A stretch of DNA of 64,000 nucleotides from Bubalus kerabau (Eukaryota; Chordata; Mammalia; Artiodactyla; Bovidae), in NCBI RefSeq assembly GCF_029407905.1, contig NC_073634.1:28595501-28659500 (forward strand), in the 5' to 3' direction. Made by a program: the position numbers and the translations under genes. Below, piece after piece: positions 55,085 to 64,000 of the stretch. Positions within the stretch are counted from its first letter, which is position 1; the number at the start of each line of letters is the position of its first letter. The notes below the pieces were generated by a model, which was not told the origin of the DNA, did no database searches, and worked only from the letters and a program-made list of their open reading frames with translations.

Positions 55085-55590
55085 AGTTTTGGATGAAACC
55101 AAAAGTTGCAAAAACAGCACACAAAGTTTCTGTATACCCCTCACCCAGCTGCCCCATTGCTACACCTTCCACACTGTGATTCATCCTCACAACTAAGAAA
55201 ACAACTGGCACATTATGTTAACTTTACACTTTATTCAGATGTCACTAGTTTTTACCTATTGTCCTCTGTTTCCTGTCCAGGTACCAGGGTGTACTGTGCA
55301 GGCTCTTCCGGTCTGTGACAGTTGTTTTTGATGACAACAGTTTTAAGGAGTACCGGTCAGATATTTTGTAAAAAGTCCCTTGATTTGGGTTTGTTTGATT
55401 TTCTTTTTTTAATTGGACTAAGGATTATGGGTTTTGGGAGGAAGACCACACAGGTGACATGCCATTCTCATCATATAACAAGGGTACATGCAACATGACT
55501 TATCACTGTTGATATTCGGTTGGATCATATAACGGGGTGGTGTTGGCCAGCTTTCTCCACCGTGGAGTTATTCTCCTCTCTGTCTCTCTG
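55085..55590 (-). mobile_element. L1ME-type 3' UTR, reverse, long
   Basis: Detailed antisense match in order: tctgtatacccctcacccag, actttattcagatgtcacta, ttttgtaaaaagtcccttga, tatgggttttgggaggaaga, catgacttatcactgttgat, ccagctttctccaccgtgga. Confidence 0.85.
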
Positions 55591-55831
55591 CATGCTCTGT
55601 AAAAGCAAGTCACTGCATGCAGCCCACACTCCAGGGATGAGGGGAGGGAAGGTAAGCTTCACCTTCTGAAGGAGGCACTGGCAGGTAACTACATAAATTA
55701 TTTGGAATCCTTCTGTACCTCTTCTTTATCATTTATCCATTTGTTCAATCATTTATTTATTTACATCGGTATAGGTAGGCAGTAGGTTACAAGCCCACTG
55801 CAACATCCTGGAAAAGGCTTATTTGGACTAG

Positions 55832-55988
55832 CACTTCTAACTGTAATGAGCATACACGTCTAACTGGGGATCTTGGGAAAATGCAGATGTGGATTTAGCA
55901 GGTCTGGGGTGGCCCAGGATTGTGCATTTTGGATCAGTCCCAGGTGTGTTGATGCTTTTGGCCTGGCCCTACACTCTGAGTAACAAGG
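55832..55988 (+). mobile_element. MER5A hAT MITE
   Basis: The string cacttctaactgtaatgagc, actggggatcttgggaaaat, ttagcaggtctggggtggcc, cccaggtgtgttgatgcttt and a terminal actctgagtaacaagg follows MER5A. Confidence 0.75.
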
Positions 55989-56211
55989 CACTCGAGATGG
56001 TGTCTGACTCTTTTGGGAAGGAGTGCTTCTTCTGTTCCACGGCGACCCACCCCATGTCTGAGAGGCCAAGCGAGGAAGCAAAAGGGAAATGTTTTCAATC
56101 CTCAGATCTAGTCTCTGGAATATAAATTCCGAGGTCAACTTTTTGGTGTTGCTTTTATTTTAAATTAATCTGTAGATAGCTTTAGGCGCACAACCACTGC
56201 CACTCCTGGCC

Positions 56212-56214
<3 letters not shown>

Positions 56215-56244
<30 letters not shown>
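56215..56244. repeat. (CA)15 microsatellite
   Basis: Fifteen uninterrupted CA units. Confidence 0.95.
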
Positions 56245-56245
<1 letters not shown>

Positions 56246-56497
56246 GCTACCTCCATTGACCAAACTCATTGCGATTGAGGTGGTGGTGATATCTAAGATT
56301 TAACTTCTGGAATGGGGAGACAGCTGGGAATTGTGTATCTCTATTCACTCTGTACTCGCCTTCAGGAGGGAGAAAGAATGAAATCAACAAAGAAGGAAAA
56401 GTGAGGACACAGAAGATTACCAAAGTAAATTATACATTGATCCAGAATGATGAAGTAATGACCTTGAAGACATCAATGCAAAACAATACGGTCCGCC
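56245..56497. other. Unique sequence
   Basis: No repeat or frame of note. Confidence 0.4.
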
Positions 56498-56505
56498 TCC
56501 TCCTT

Positions 56506-56617
56506 TTTGGCTGTGCCATCCTGCATGTGGGATCATAGTTCTTTGACCAGGGACTGAACCCATGCCCCCTGCAATGGAAGTGTGGAGTCTTAACCACTGG
56601 ACTGCCAGGGAAGTCCC
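56506..56617 (-). mobile_element. CHR-type tRNA SINE, short, reverse
   Basis: tttggctgtgccatcctgca, gaccagggactgaacccatg and the complemented head ccactggactgccagggaag. A 7-bp cctcctt word on each side (56499-56505, 56618-56624) may be the target duplication. Confidence 0.92.
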
Positions 56618-56624
56618 CCTCCTT

Positions 56625-57739
56625 CTTCAGTGAGGCTGAGGAGGTCCTGGGGAGGAGTGGGCTACAAGAGCAGCAGCCCTGCTACTGCTTGGAGGTTACA
56701 GGCTGCAGGGCACTGATATTGATCTTCAGAAATCTACCACCTCATTTTGAGTTGGTGGGTTACAGATTGTACTGTATCTCCATCTCATTATGAGAATATG
56801 GACTCAAATTTCCAGCACTTTAATTCTAAATGCATACATACACATGTGAGTGTATGCTCAATCATAAATTTTCATATAAACAACTGCCCTATAACTGTGC
56901 TCTAAACAAACATTTGAAAATCAAACCTGATGACTAAATTTTCTCTCAGACTGATCAATGAATACCACTTTTCAGAATAAAAGAAGCAGCTTGTTAATTG
57001 GACTAGTAAATGTCTCACATACTTAAAAAAAAATTATAAAACATGAAACTACAACTGTATTTTAGAAACATGTCCTGTAATCCAAGAAGAAAGGAAAGGC
57101 ATAATGTTCCTTTGCTATAAACTGACTTAAACTCGTAAGTAAAACCTGTCTTACCATCTACATGAAATAAAGATACTTTAAAAAGGCTTAAATAGTGAAT
57201 AAGGGTGGAAAATGTCAAATAGCACATTTGAGATGTTAATTATACTGATCTCTTTGAAGTGTAACAAAGGTGATGGAATTTTCTGGCACTTATAAACTCT
57301 TCAAAGTCACACCAAAAAAACCACGTTAAACCCATTTTGTATAAAAAATAACTCCAAACAATTTTAGTTCCCTTTTGGGAAATATGGTTCTCAGGTAGTT
57401 AATGAAAAACTTCCCCTTCCCCGAAGTTTCACTTTGCTAAGATTAAAAAGGCATCCCAAATAGGAGAATGACCAAGATCCTAGTGAAAAGAGAGGCTTAC
57501 CTCTTCAACATGAATATAGGTCAAATATTAAAACATATGACACCTGTACATACCTAACAACTGCCCCAGAGTGCCATTCATTCACGTATGTAACACACAT
57601 TCCCTTTATTAATAAGAAAAGAAAGTGGAGGATGAAGCAGGAAGGCAACAGTCTACCTTCATTTAGTAAAAAAATTTTTTAAAAAAAGGGACCATCTGGA
57701 ATGTGGAGATTGAGACTTGCTAGGAATCCCCAACAGCAT
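56625..57739. other. Unique block
   Basis: About 1.1 kb, AT-rich, no recognised repeat or coding signal. Confidence 0.4.
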
Positions 57740-57892
57740 CCTGCACTCAAGAGGGAGGTGGGAGGGGAGTTCAGGATGGGGAACACGTGTACACCTGTGG
57801 TGGATTCATGTTGATATATGGCAAAACCAATACAATATTGTAAAGGAATTAGCCTCCAATTAAAATAAATAAATTTATATTAAAAAAAAACA
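57740..57892 (+). mobile_element. Artiodactyl L1 3' UTR end
   Basis: gggaggtgggaggggagttc, aggatggggaacacgtgtac, gtggattcatgttgatatat and aaaccaatacaatattgtaa then an A-rich tail: the end of ruminant L1. Confidence 0.85.
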
Positions 57893-58089
57893 ACAAAAAA
57901 GAGTGATCATGAAACTCATTGCACACCAAGGAGATCACAACCAATGCAGCTTTAGAACAGTTTCAAAAGAGCCCCTTATTGCCTTGAAGAACATCCACCG
58001 CCCCCTCCCCAGCCCTCTTCTGGAGACCATTAGAGTCAGTGATCTGACCATTAGAGTCACTCTGCTTTATCTCATTTTTTTCACAGCTA

Positions 58090-58215
58090 TCCCCAGAAAA
58101 CTATTTGTTTCTCCATTTTATAGAATTAGGAATGAAGGTTAAGGAATCTAAGCTGGCAGCTGAGCTGGCATTTGAACCCAGACAGTCTTACTCCAGGGCC
58201 TTCCCTCCCTTCTCA
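58090..58215 (-). mobile_element. MIR SINE, reverse
   Basis: ccattttatagaattaggaa, ctgagctggcatttgaaccc and agacagtcttactccagggc: MIR core and 5' region on the minus strand. Confidence 0.7.
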
Positions 58216-58479
58216 ACTACTGTTACACTGAGACAGAACTGTTAATTGGGAGAAGCAGCACAGATGATGCACAAGGGCAAAGATGAAACCTAATGGTCTG
58301 AGAGTGAAGGCTAAATAATGTATGAGATACAGGGCGGGAGGAGGGAGTCCAGGGTGGTCAAGCGTGTCAGAATGGTCAGCACTGCTCTAGGAGCTAGATG
58401 CATATACGTCATTCTATTGAATACACGCATTATTATCTGAGGGTCTAATGGAACACAAGAATAAAGATGGCAAAGAAGA
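58216..58479. other. Unique sequence
   Basis: No repeat or frame of note. Confidence 0.4.
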
Positions 58480-59662
58480 AAGACATTGTATCAACCATTG
58501 TACACCAACAAATTGGTCAACAGGGTAAATCCCTAAAAACATGTATAAGAACCTACAAGATTGAATCAGAAAAAAAACAAAACCTGAACAGACCAATAAA
58601 GAATAAGGAAACTGAATAAACAATAATTTTAAAAAAAACCTCCCAACAGAGAAATTCCAGGACACTGGTGAATTTTACGAAACATTTAAAGACTTAAATC
58701 AATCATTCACAAACTCTTCCCAAAAATTTGAAGAGGAAGGAACACTCCCAAATTCATTTTACAAGATCAGCTTACCCTGATATCAAAGCCAGGTAAGAAT
58801 ACTACAAGAAAACAAAACAAAAACAAAAAAACTACAGGCCAATATCCCTGATCAATACAGACACAAAAATACTAGTAAACCAAATTCAACAGCACACTGA
58901 AAAATCATATACCATAATCAAGTAGAATTCATTTCTGAGATACAAGGATGGGTCAACAATATGCAATATAATCAATGTGACATATCACATTAACAGAAGA
59001 GAATATAAAAATCATAGGATCATCTTCCAGATATAGAAAACACTTTGGCAAAATTCAAAATCTGTTCACAATAAAAACTCTCCACAGATTGGGTATACAA
59101 AGGAATGAACCTCAACATAAATAAAGCCCAAACACAACAAGCCTACATCATACTCAGTAATGGAAGGCTGAAAGCTTTTCCTCTAAGATCGGGGCCAAGA
59201 CAAGAGTGCCTACTCTCAGTGCTCTTATTCAACATAGGAATGTGCAAAAACAAAGATGAAGTTAATGATATAGAGCTTGTACTACAAGTCCTAGCCAGAG
59301 AAAGCAGGCAAGAAAAGGAAATAAAAGGCATCTGAATTGGAAAAGAAGTAAAATTATCTCTGTTCGTACATGACATGGTCTTATATATAGAAAATTCAGA
59401 ACTCCACCCAAAGAAAACCTGTTAGAACCAATAAATGTACTTAGTCAAGTTGGAAGATACAAAATCAACATACAAAACGAGTTGCACTTTTATCCACTAA
59501 CAGTGAATTATCTGAAAAAGAAATAAACAATCTCATTTATAGTAGCATGAAAAACAAAATACTCAGAATAAATTTGATCAAGGAGATGAAAGACCTATAC
59601 ACTGAAAACTCTAAAATACGGTGAAAAAAAATTAAAGACACAAATAAATAGAAAGATATCTC
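58480..59662 (+). mobile_element. L1 LINE ORF2 remnant
   Basis: Over 1.1 kb of sense ORF2: ggtgaattttacgaaacatt, actacaggccaatatccctg, catatcacattaacagaaga, gccaagacaagagtgcctac, agtcctagccagagaaagca. At the catalytic site (59363-59374) the codons read F-V-H-D rather than F/Y-A-D-D, and several frames are closed. Ends where BovB begins. Confidence 0.87.
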
Positions 59663-60628
59663 ATAAGGACCTAACTGAAGCAGAAGAGATTAAGAAGAGG
59701 TGACAAGAATACAAAGAAGAAATATACAAGAAAAGTCTTAATGACCCAGATAACCCTGATGGCATGGTCACTCACCTAGAGCTGGACATCTTGGAGTGTG
59801 AACTCAAGCGGGCTTTAGGAAATATTACTACAAACAAAGCTAATGGAGGTGATGGAATTCCAGCAGAACTATTTCAAATCCTAAAAGATGATGGTGTTAA
59901 ATTGCTGCACTCAATTTATCAGCAAACTTGGGAAACTCAGCAGTGACCACAGGACTGGAAAAAGTCAGTTTTTATTCCAATCCCAAAGAAAGGCAATGCC
60001 AAAGAATGTTCCAACTATCATGCAATTGTGCTCATTTTACATACTAGCAAGGTTATGTTCAAAATCCTTCAAGCCTGGCTTCAGCAGTACATGAACTGTG
60101 AAATTCCAGATATACAAGGTGGGTTTTGAAGAGGCAGAGGAACCAGAGATCAAATTGCCAACATTTGTTGGATCCTGGAGAAAGCAAGGGAGTTTCATAA
60201 AAACATCTATTTCTGCTTCACTGACTGTGCTAAAGCCTTTGTCTGTGAGGATAACAACAAAGTGTGGAAAACAGACTGGAGTACCAGATCACCTTACCTA
60301 TCTCCTGAGAAACTTGTATGCAGGTCAAGAAGCAACAGTTAAAACCAGACATGGAACCACTGACTAGTTCAAAATTGGGAAAAGAGTATAACAAGGCTGG
60401 ATATTGTCACCCCGCTTCTTTAATTTGTATGCAGCGTACATCATGTGAAATGCTCTTCAAAATCCAGTCCCATCACTTCATTGCAAACAGATGGGGAAGA
60501 AGTGAGGGCAGTGACAGATTTTATTTTCTTAGGTTTCAAAATCACTGTGGATGGTGACTTTAGTCATGAAATTAAAAGACACTTGCTCCTTGGAAGGAAA
60601 GCTATGACAAACCTAGACACTAGAAATG
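59663..60628 (+). mobile_element. BovB LINE, older, internally deleted copy
   Basis: Covers BovB upstream of the other two copies: aactgaagcagaagagatta, gctaatggaggtgatggaat, cccaaagaaaggcaatgcca, aaaaacatctatttctgctt. Just after the gtcaccccgcttctttaatt block it jumps at about 60455 to the later catcacttcattg block, removing the YADD region. The copy then stops before the 3' end. The first catalytic Asp position (AKAFDC-type motif) reads AKAFVC. Confidence 0.88.
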
Positions 60629-60639
60629 TGTCTTTTTAA

Positions 60640-61206
60640 TACACTATCTAGGAGTGTATTTCTTTTTCTAGCTTACTAATCATAAGAATATAGTATATAA
60701 TACATCTATAAATATGTCACTTGACTGTGTTATCAGTAAGGCTTCCAGTCAACAGCAGGCTATTAAGTAGAGTCAAAAGCTATTTGTGGGGCTTCCCTGG
60801 TGGTTGAGTGGTTCAGAATCTGCCTGCCAATGAAGGAGACACGGGTTCAATCCCTGGTCCAGGAAGATCCCACATGCCACCAGGCAACTAAGCCTGTGTG
60901 CCACAAATACTGAGCCTGTGCTCTAGAGCCTGGGAGTGGAGTTGCAACTTCTGAGCCCATGTGCTGCAGCCACTGAAGCCCACATGCTCTAGAGCCTGTG
61001 CTCTGCAACAAGAGAAGCCACCGCAATGAGAAGTCCGAGCACTGCAATGAACAGTAGCCCCCACTCGCCACAACTAGGAAAAAACCTTACGAGCAATGAA
61101 GACCCAGCAATCCTAAAATAAATTATTATTTTTTAAAAGTTATGTATGGGTTTCCCACTGAACGCTGTCAGCACCCCAACTCCCATTGTTGTTCAAGAGT
61201 CAACTG
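60640..61206 (+). mobile_element. Tigger/MER2-type DNA transposon, split by CHR-2
   Basis: Left part: ctagcttactaatcataaga, tatcagtaaggcttccagtc, tattaagtagagtcaaaagc. Right part after the SINE: cagcaccccaactcccattg and the terminal repeat gttgttcaagagtcaactg. Same family as 37027-37216, but keeping internal sequence. The left end is lost at the BovB junction. Confidence 0.8.
60789..61134 (+). mobile_element. CHR-2 SINE, full length, inside Tigger element
   Basis: Head ggcttccctggtggttgagt, B box cgggttcaatccctggtcca, internal ctgtgctctagagcctggga and ccgcaatgagaagtccgagc, end gaagacccagcaatcctaaa. The flanks aaaagctatttgtg (60775-60788) and aaaagttatgtatg (61135-61148) are a worn 14-bp target duplication. 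Confidence 0.93.
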
Positions 61207-62334
61207 CACAGAGAAATATAAGAATGTCACGAACAGTAACATGGTTTAAAATAGAAAGATTTTTATTGCTTATTTAAACTTTCTCTTAGGCCCGGGACTG
61301 ATTTTACTGTAGCCCTCTAAGATGGCTGTCATATTGTCTGGCTATTCTCAACCACAGTTCTTCTGAAGAGCCAACTGAGTCCTTGGTAACTGAAATGCAT
61401 TGGGTGCTCTAAATAAACTCGAGGGCTATGCAATGAGTACATGTGCTCTGCAAGCTCAAAAATGCTTCCTTCATAGAAACAACGAGGCGTTCCTTTTGCC
61501 TGTTAGATTGGCAGAACCAAAAACAAACAGCAAATAATACTGTTTTCACGGGATGGAGGCCCACCAAACGAACTGAATCCCCTAATGGGACTGATATTTA
61601 TAGGAATCCTGGGAAATGACAGGAGCTTGCTAGAGTGCCCACAGTGCGGTGTTTTGTTGTGCTCTGTTCTTAGAGTACATCCAGAATTATCTTCTGTCAT
61701 AAAAAGCCTCAAACAATAAGGCTGGAAGGGGATGGAAAGTGTGTCTTCCATGATGAAAAACGAACTTGGAAAAGCGCTAGATTAATCTGTCTAGGAGGAT
61801 CCTGCATTTCCCTTTCCCATTAGGAACCGTCAAATCCCCCCCTTCAAATGGTAAAAGACTCCTTTGTCTGGCACAGTTTGACAGTGTTCCTTTCCTTGGC
61901 TTTCTGATGGGGCCTGGGGGAGGCGGTGTAATTCAAAACAAAACAGGTGCAAGGAAAAACAACCTGATAGGCAGGAACTCGGCCCTTGAAAATCAGAACT
62001 AATTTGAGCTCTTATCATCTTCAGTGTGATCTACAGGAAGGTACAGAGTGCTGACTGAGCTGCTGAACGCCTTTGTGAAGCATGCTAACACGTAAAGTCA
62101 AAATTGCTGAAAATACTTATTTCTCTCTTACGCACACACTCAAGTATCAATAGAGATTATTACATTACTATTTTGACACACAACATTAATTTTTCTAAAG
62201 CCCAGTTTTCTGTAGCTCAAAATCCTTTACTTGCCATCTGCATCAGTGGGCCTCACATTTTTTGGATCATAAACCCCTAACCCGGTGGTGGTCATAGTGG
62301 TGGCAGCCGCAGCGCCAAAAAGTAATAACCAGCA
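61207..62334. other. Unique block
   Basis: About 1.1 kb without recognised repeats. The part 61500-61840 is balanced in composition and non-repetitive. An 82-codon minus frame has no domain. Confidence 0.4.
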
Positions 62335-62565
62335 GGCACTGACCACTTACTACGTGCTGGAGACCTTGGAACACATGACCCATGTATTAGTTCATTCATT
62401 TAATCCTCACAGGCAAACTAGAAGGTAGTTTTATCTGCCCATTTACAGAGGAACAAGTAGAGGCACGGAAATCAACTCGCTGAACACAGCACAGCTAGCA
62501 AGCAGCAGAGCAGGGACCCAGACAAGCTGGCCCCGAAGCCTCTGCTCTTCCTCACCGCATAGAAT
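62335..62565 (-). mobile_element. MIR SINE, reverse, nearly complete
   Basis: gaccacttactacgtgctgg, ttcatttaatcctcacaggc, tgcccatttacagaggaaca, acacagcacagctagcaagc and cagagcagggacccagacaa: MIR landmarks on the minus strand from 3' to 5'. Confidence 0.82.
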
Positions 62566-62814
62566 GCCCTCTTTGAGCACACGCTCCCGGCTTCTGCAGA
62601 CTTATTCAGAAATTATATAGGGCCTCATTAATACATTGTGTATGTGATACACCTGATATAAATAGTAGTTAAAAAGAAGACAGACAAGAAACAACATACT
62701 AACATGCTCCTGCACACACTTTACTGCCTTACACACCACGCTTTAGAGGCTAGGCATACCATGGCTCCCCAGTGCACTCTGAGACCTGACTCGTCTCCTC
62801 ACTTCTTCTGCAAA

Positions 62815-63105
62815 AAGCTTCTGCATTGCCCTCCTCCGTGCCTTGGCTCTCACCAAGCCCCTTGTCTCCACCACAGAAAACTAATTGAAAGGTTCTTCCC
62901 AAGCCTCTTTGCGCTCTCCTCTCAGACATGCGTTCTTGACCACCTGCCTAGAACAGCGTGTCTCTGGGTAGTGTCTGCGGTGTGGATGGCTTGTTTTCCA
63001 TGGCAGCTCACAAGCCTCTTGAGGGCAGAAAACATGTCACATATTAACTTTTCTTTGTATTCTCCAGAGAACCTAGCTGAGTGTTATGCACTTAATAACC
63101 ACACA
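62815..63105 (+). mobile_element. L2 LINE 3' end
   Basis: tcacaagcctcttgagggca, tttgtattctccagagaacc and tgagtgttatgcacttaata fit the L2 3' terminus. Upstream wording is looser. Confidence 0.6.
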
Positions 63106-63108
63106 ATA

Positions 63109-63236
63109 GGACTTCCCTCACGGTCCAGTGGTTAAGACTCTGTACCTCCACTGCAGGGGGCATGGGTTCAATCTCTGGTCAGGGGAACTAGGATCCTGCA
63201 TGCCCTGCTGCCTGGCCAAAACAAAAACAAACAAAT
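63109..63236 (+). mobile_element. CHR-type tRNA SINE
   Basis: Head gacttccctcacggtccagt, B box gggttcaatctctggtcagg, A/C-rich tail aaaacaaaaacaaacaaa. Confidence 0.92.
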
Positions 63237-63589
63237 CTTTCCCCAAACCCAAACAAACAAAAATCCCTACGCAATAGCTATCTGCTAAGTAAGAGAATAA
63301 ACAAACTCTCTCCACATTTACTCCCTATCTCTAAGGCCCAGCCACAGACAGTTAGGGTAAGGATCATTCTAGAGAGGGAAGAGGCAATGTGATACTTTCA
63401 GATTTGCCTAAGCTCACAGGAACCAAGACAGACTGTGACTCTGTAGGGAAAGGACTTCAAACAGTCCCCCATAACCTGCACATACAGCATGGGGACTTTA
63501 TAAAGCACGCAAGCCTCTATGTAACAACATCGCTCTGGCCTGCATATCCACCAGTGCCCACTCTACAGGCACTTCCCATGATCACAAGT
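63237..63589. other. Unique sequence
   Basis: No repeat or coding signal recognised. Confidence 0.4.
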
Positions 63590-63708
63590 AAAGTAAAAGT
63601 TGCTCAGTCGTGTCCGACTCTTTTCGATCCCATGGACTGTAGTCCATGGAATTCTCCAGGCCAGAATATTAGAGTGGGCAGCCTTTCCCTTCTCCAGGGG
63701 ATCTTCAG
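63590..63708 (-). mobile_element. Bov-tA SINE, reverse, tRNA head missing
   Basis: gttgctcagtcgtgtccgac, then tccatggaattctccaggcc, ends abruptly after cttctccaggggatcttc. The complemented tRNA half is absent. Confidence 0.92.
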
Positions 63709-63834
63709 TCTTGAACATATATACATGTGTAACCAAACCAATTTCTGGAGAAAAAATGTTTATTCTTTATTTTAAAAAATAGTAACATTTTCCTTTGTCT
63801 CTTGGTGGGATTTGCTCAAGACTTACCTTTTCAA

Positions 63835-63985
63835 AATGACTGTTCTGATGCAGTAAATACTGCTGTCTGCCCTCCTCGCTCACCAATTCCTGATCCTCCT
63901 TATCCTACTTGCTCCTTTGGTCTACAGCAGTGATTACTTCTTAATAAATGACATACCTATTTATTATACTTCATACAATAAATTA
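63835..63985 (+). mobile_element. Possible L2 fragment
   Basis: Pyrimidine-rich wording (gctcaccaattcctgatcct, then ctttggtctacagcagtgat) is L2-like but weak. The element would continue beyond the window. Confidence 0.3.
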
Positions 63986-64000
63986 GAGTAAGTGTTCTTT

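Noticed and set aside
60789..60870. tRNA gene-like A and B boxes in CHR and Bov-tA heads
   Set aside because: These belong to tRNA-derived SINEs. The sequences do not fold as full cloverleaves and are followed by SINE bodies, so no true tRNA gene is called anywhere.
1..64000. CRISPR arrays, operons, insertion sequences, prophage, plasmid origins or other prokaryotic systems
   Set aside because: Everything identifiable is mammalian transposon or noncoding DNA. No Shine-Dalgarno-led gene series or regularly spaced repeats exist.
1..64000. Endogenous retrovirus or LTR
   Set aside because: I saw no paired LTRs, primer-binding site or gag/pol-like frames. The RT frames present are BovB and L1.

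Overview
This window is nuclear DNA from a ruminant artiodactyl (cattle, sheep, goat or a close relative). The diagnosis rests on its transposons. BovB (RTE-type) LINEs occur with their RT-coding part and their characteristic 3' end. Bov-tA and dimeric Bov-A2 SINEs are abundant, as are CHR-type tRNA-derived SINEs shared by cetartiodactyls and artiodactyl-type L1 3' ends. No Alu, B1/B2 or carnivore SINE was seen. I found no convincing protein-coding exon, RNA gene, CpG island or promoter. The long open frames are transposon remnants or chance frames with no recognisable domain. The window is best read as intergenic or deep-intronic DNA; which of the two cannot be decided from the sequence.

Layout: 1-6 kb holds a BovB fragment inside an old hAT element, several SINEs, and an L1M copy interrupted by a CHR SINE. 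6-19 kb is mostly unique sequence with scattered Bov SINEs, L2 and MIR relics and two G-quadruplex motifs near 17.2 and 17.6 kb. 19-34 kb alternates L1M, L2, MIR and CHR elements with unique blocks, a Z-DNA-type tract, two short tandem duplications and a Bov-tA inserted in a CHR SINE. 34-38 kb has a BovB copy with target-site duplications, then an L1M split by an unassigned insert of about 560 bp, then a Tigger-type MITE. 38-48 kb holds two MER20 copies, MIR, L2, L1M and unique AT-rich blocks. 48-49 kb carries a second, inverted BovB copy with a 228-codon reverse-transcriptase frame. 51-53 kb and 58-61 kb are stacked L1/BovB/DNA-transposon/SINE composites. The last 3 kb contains MIR, L2 and two SINEs.

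The parts do not form a gene system. The sequence instead records insertion history. Old L1M, L2, MIR and hAT/Tigger relics are cut by CHR SINEs, and these in turn by Bov-tA. Several junctions can be read at base level through target-site duplications. The unique blocks are the only places where unrecognised regulatory elements could lie; this is inference and needs cross-species alignment. Family names are from memory of consensus sequences, and element edges are generally good to about 10-20 bases except where duplications fix them.
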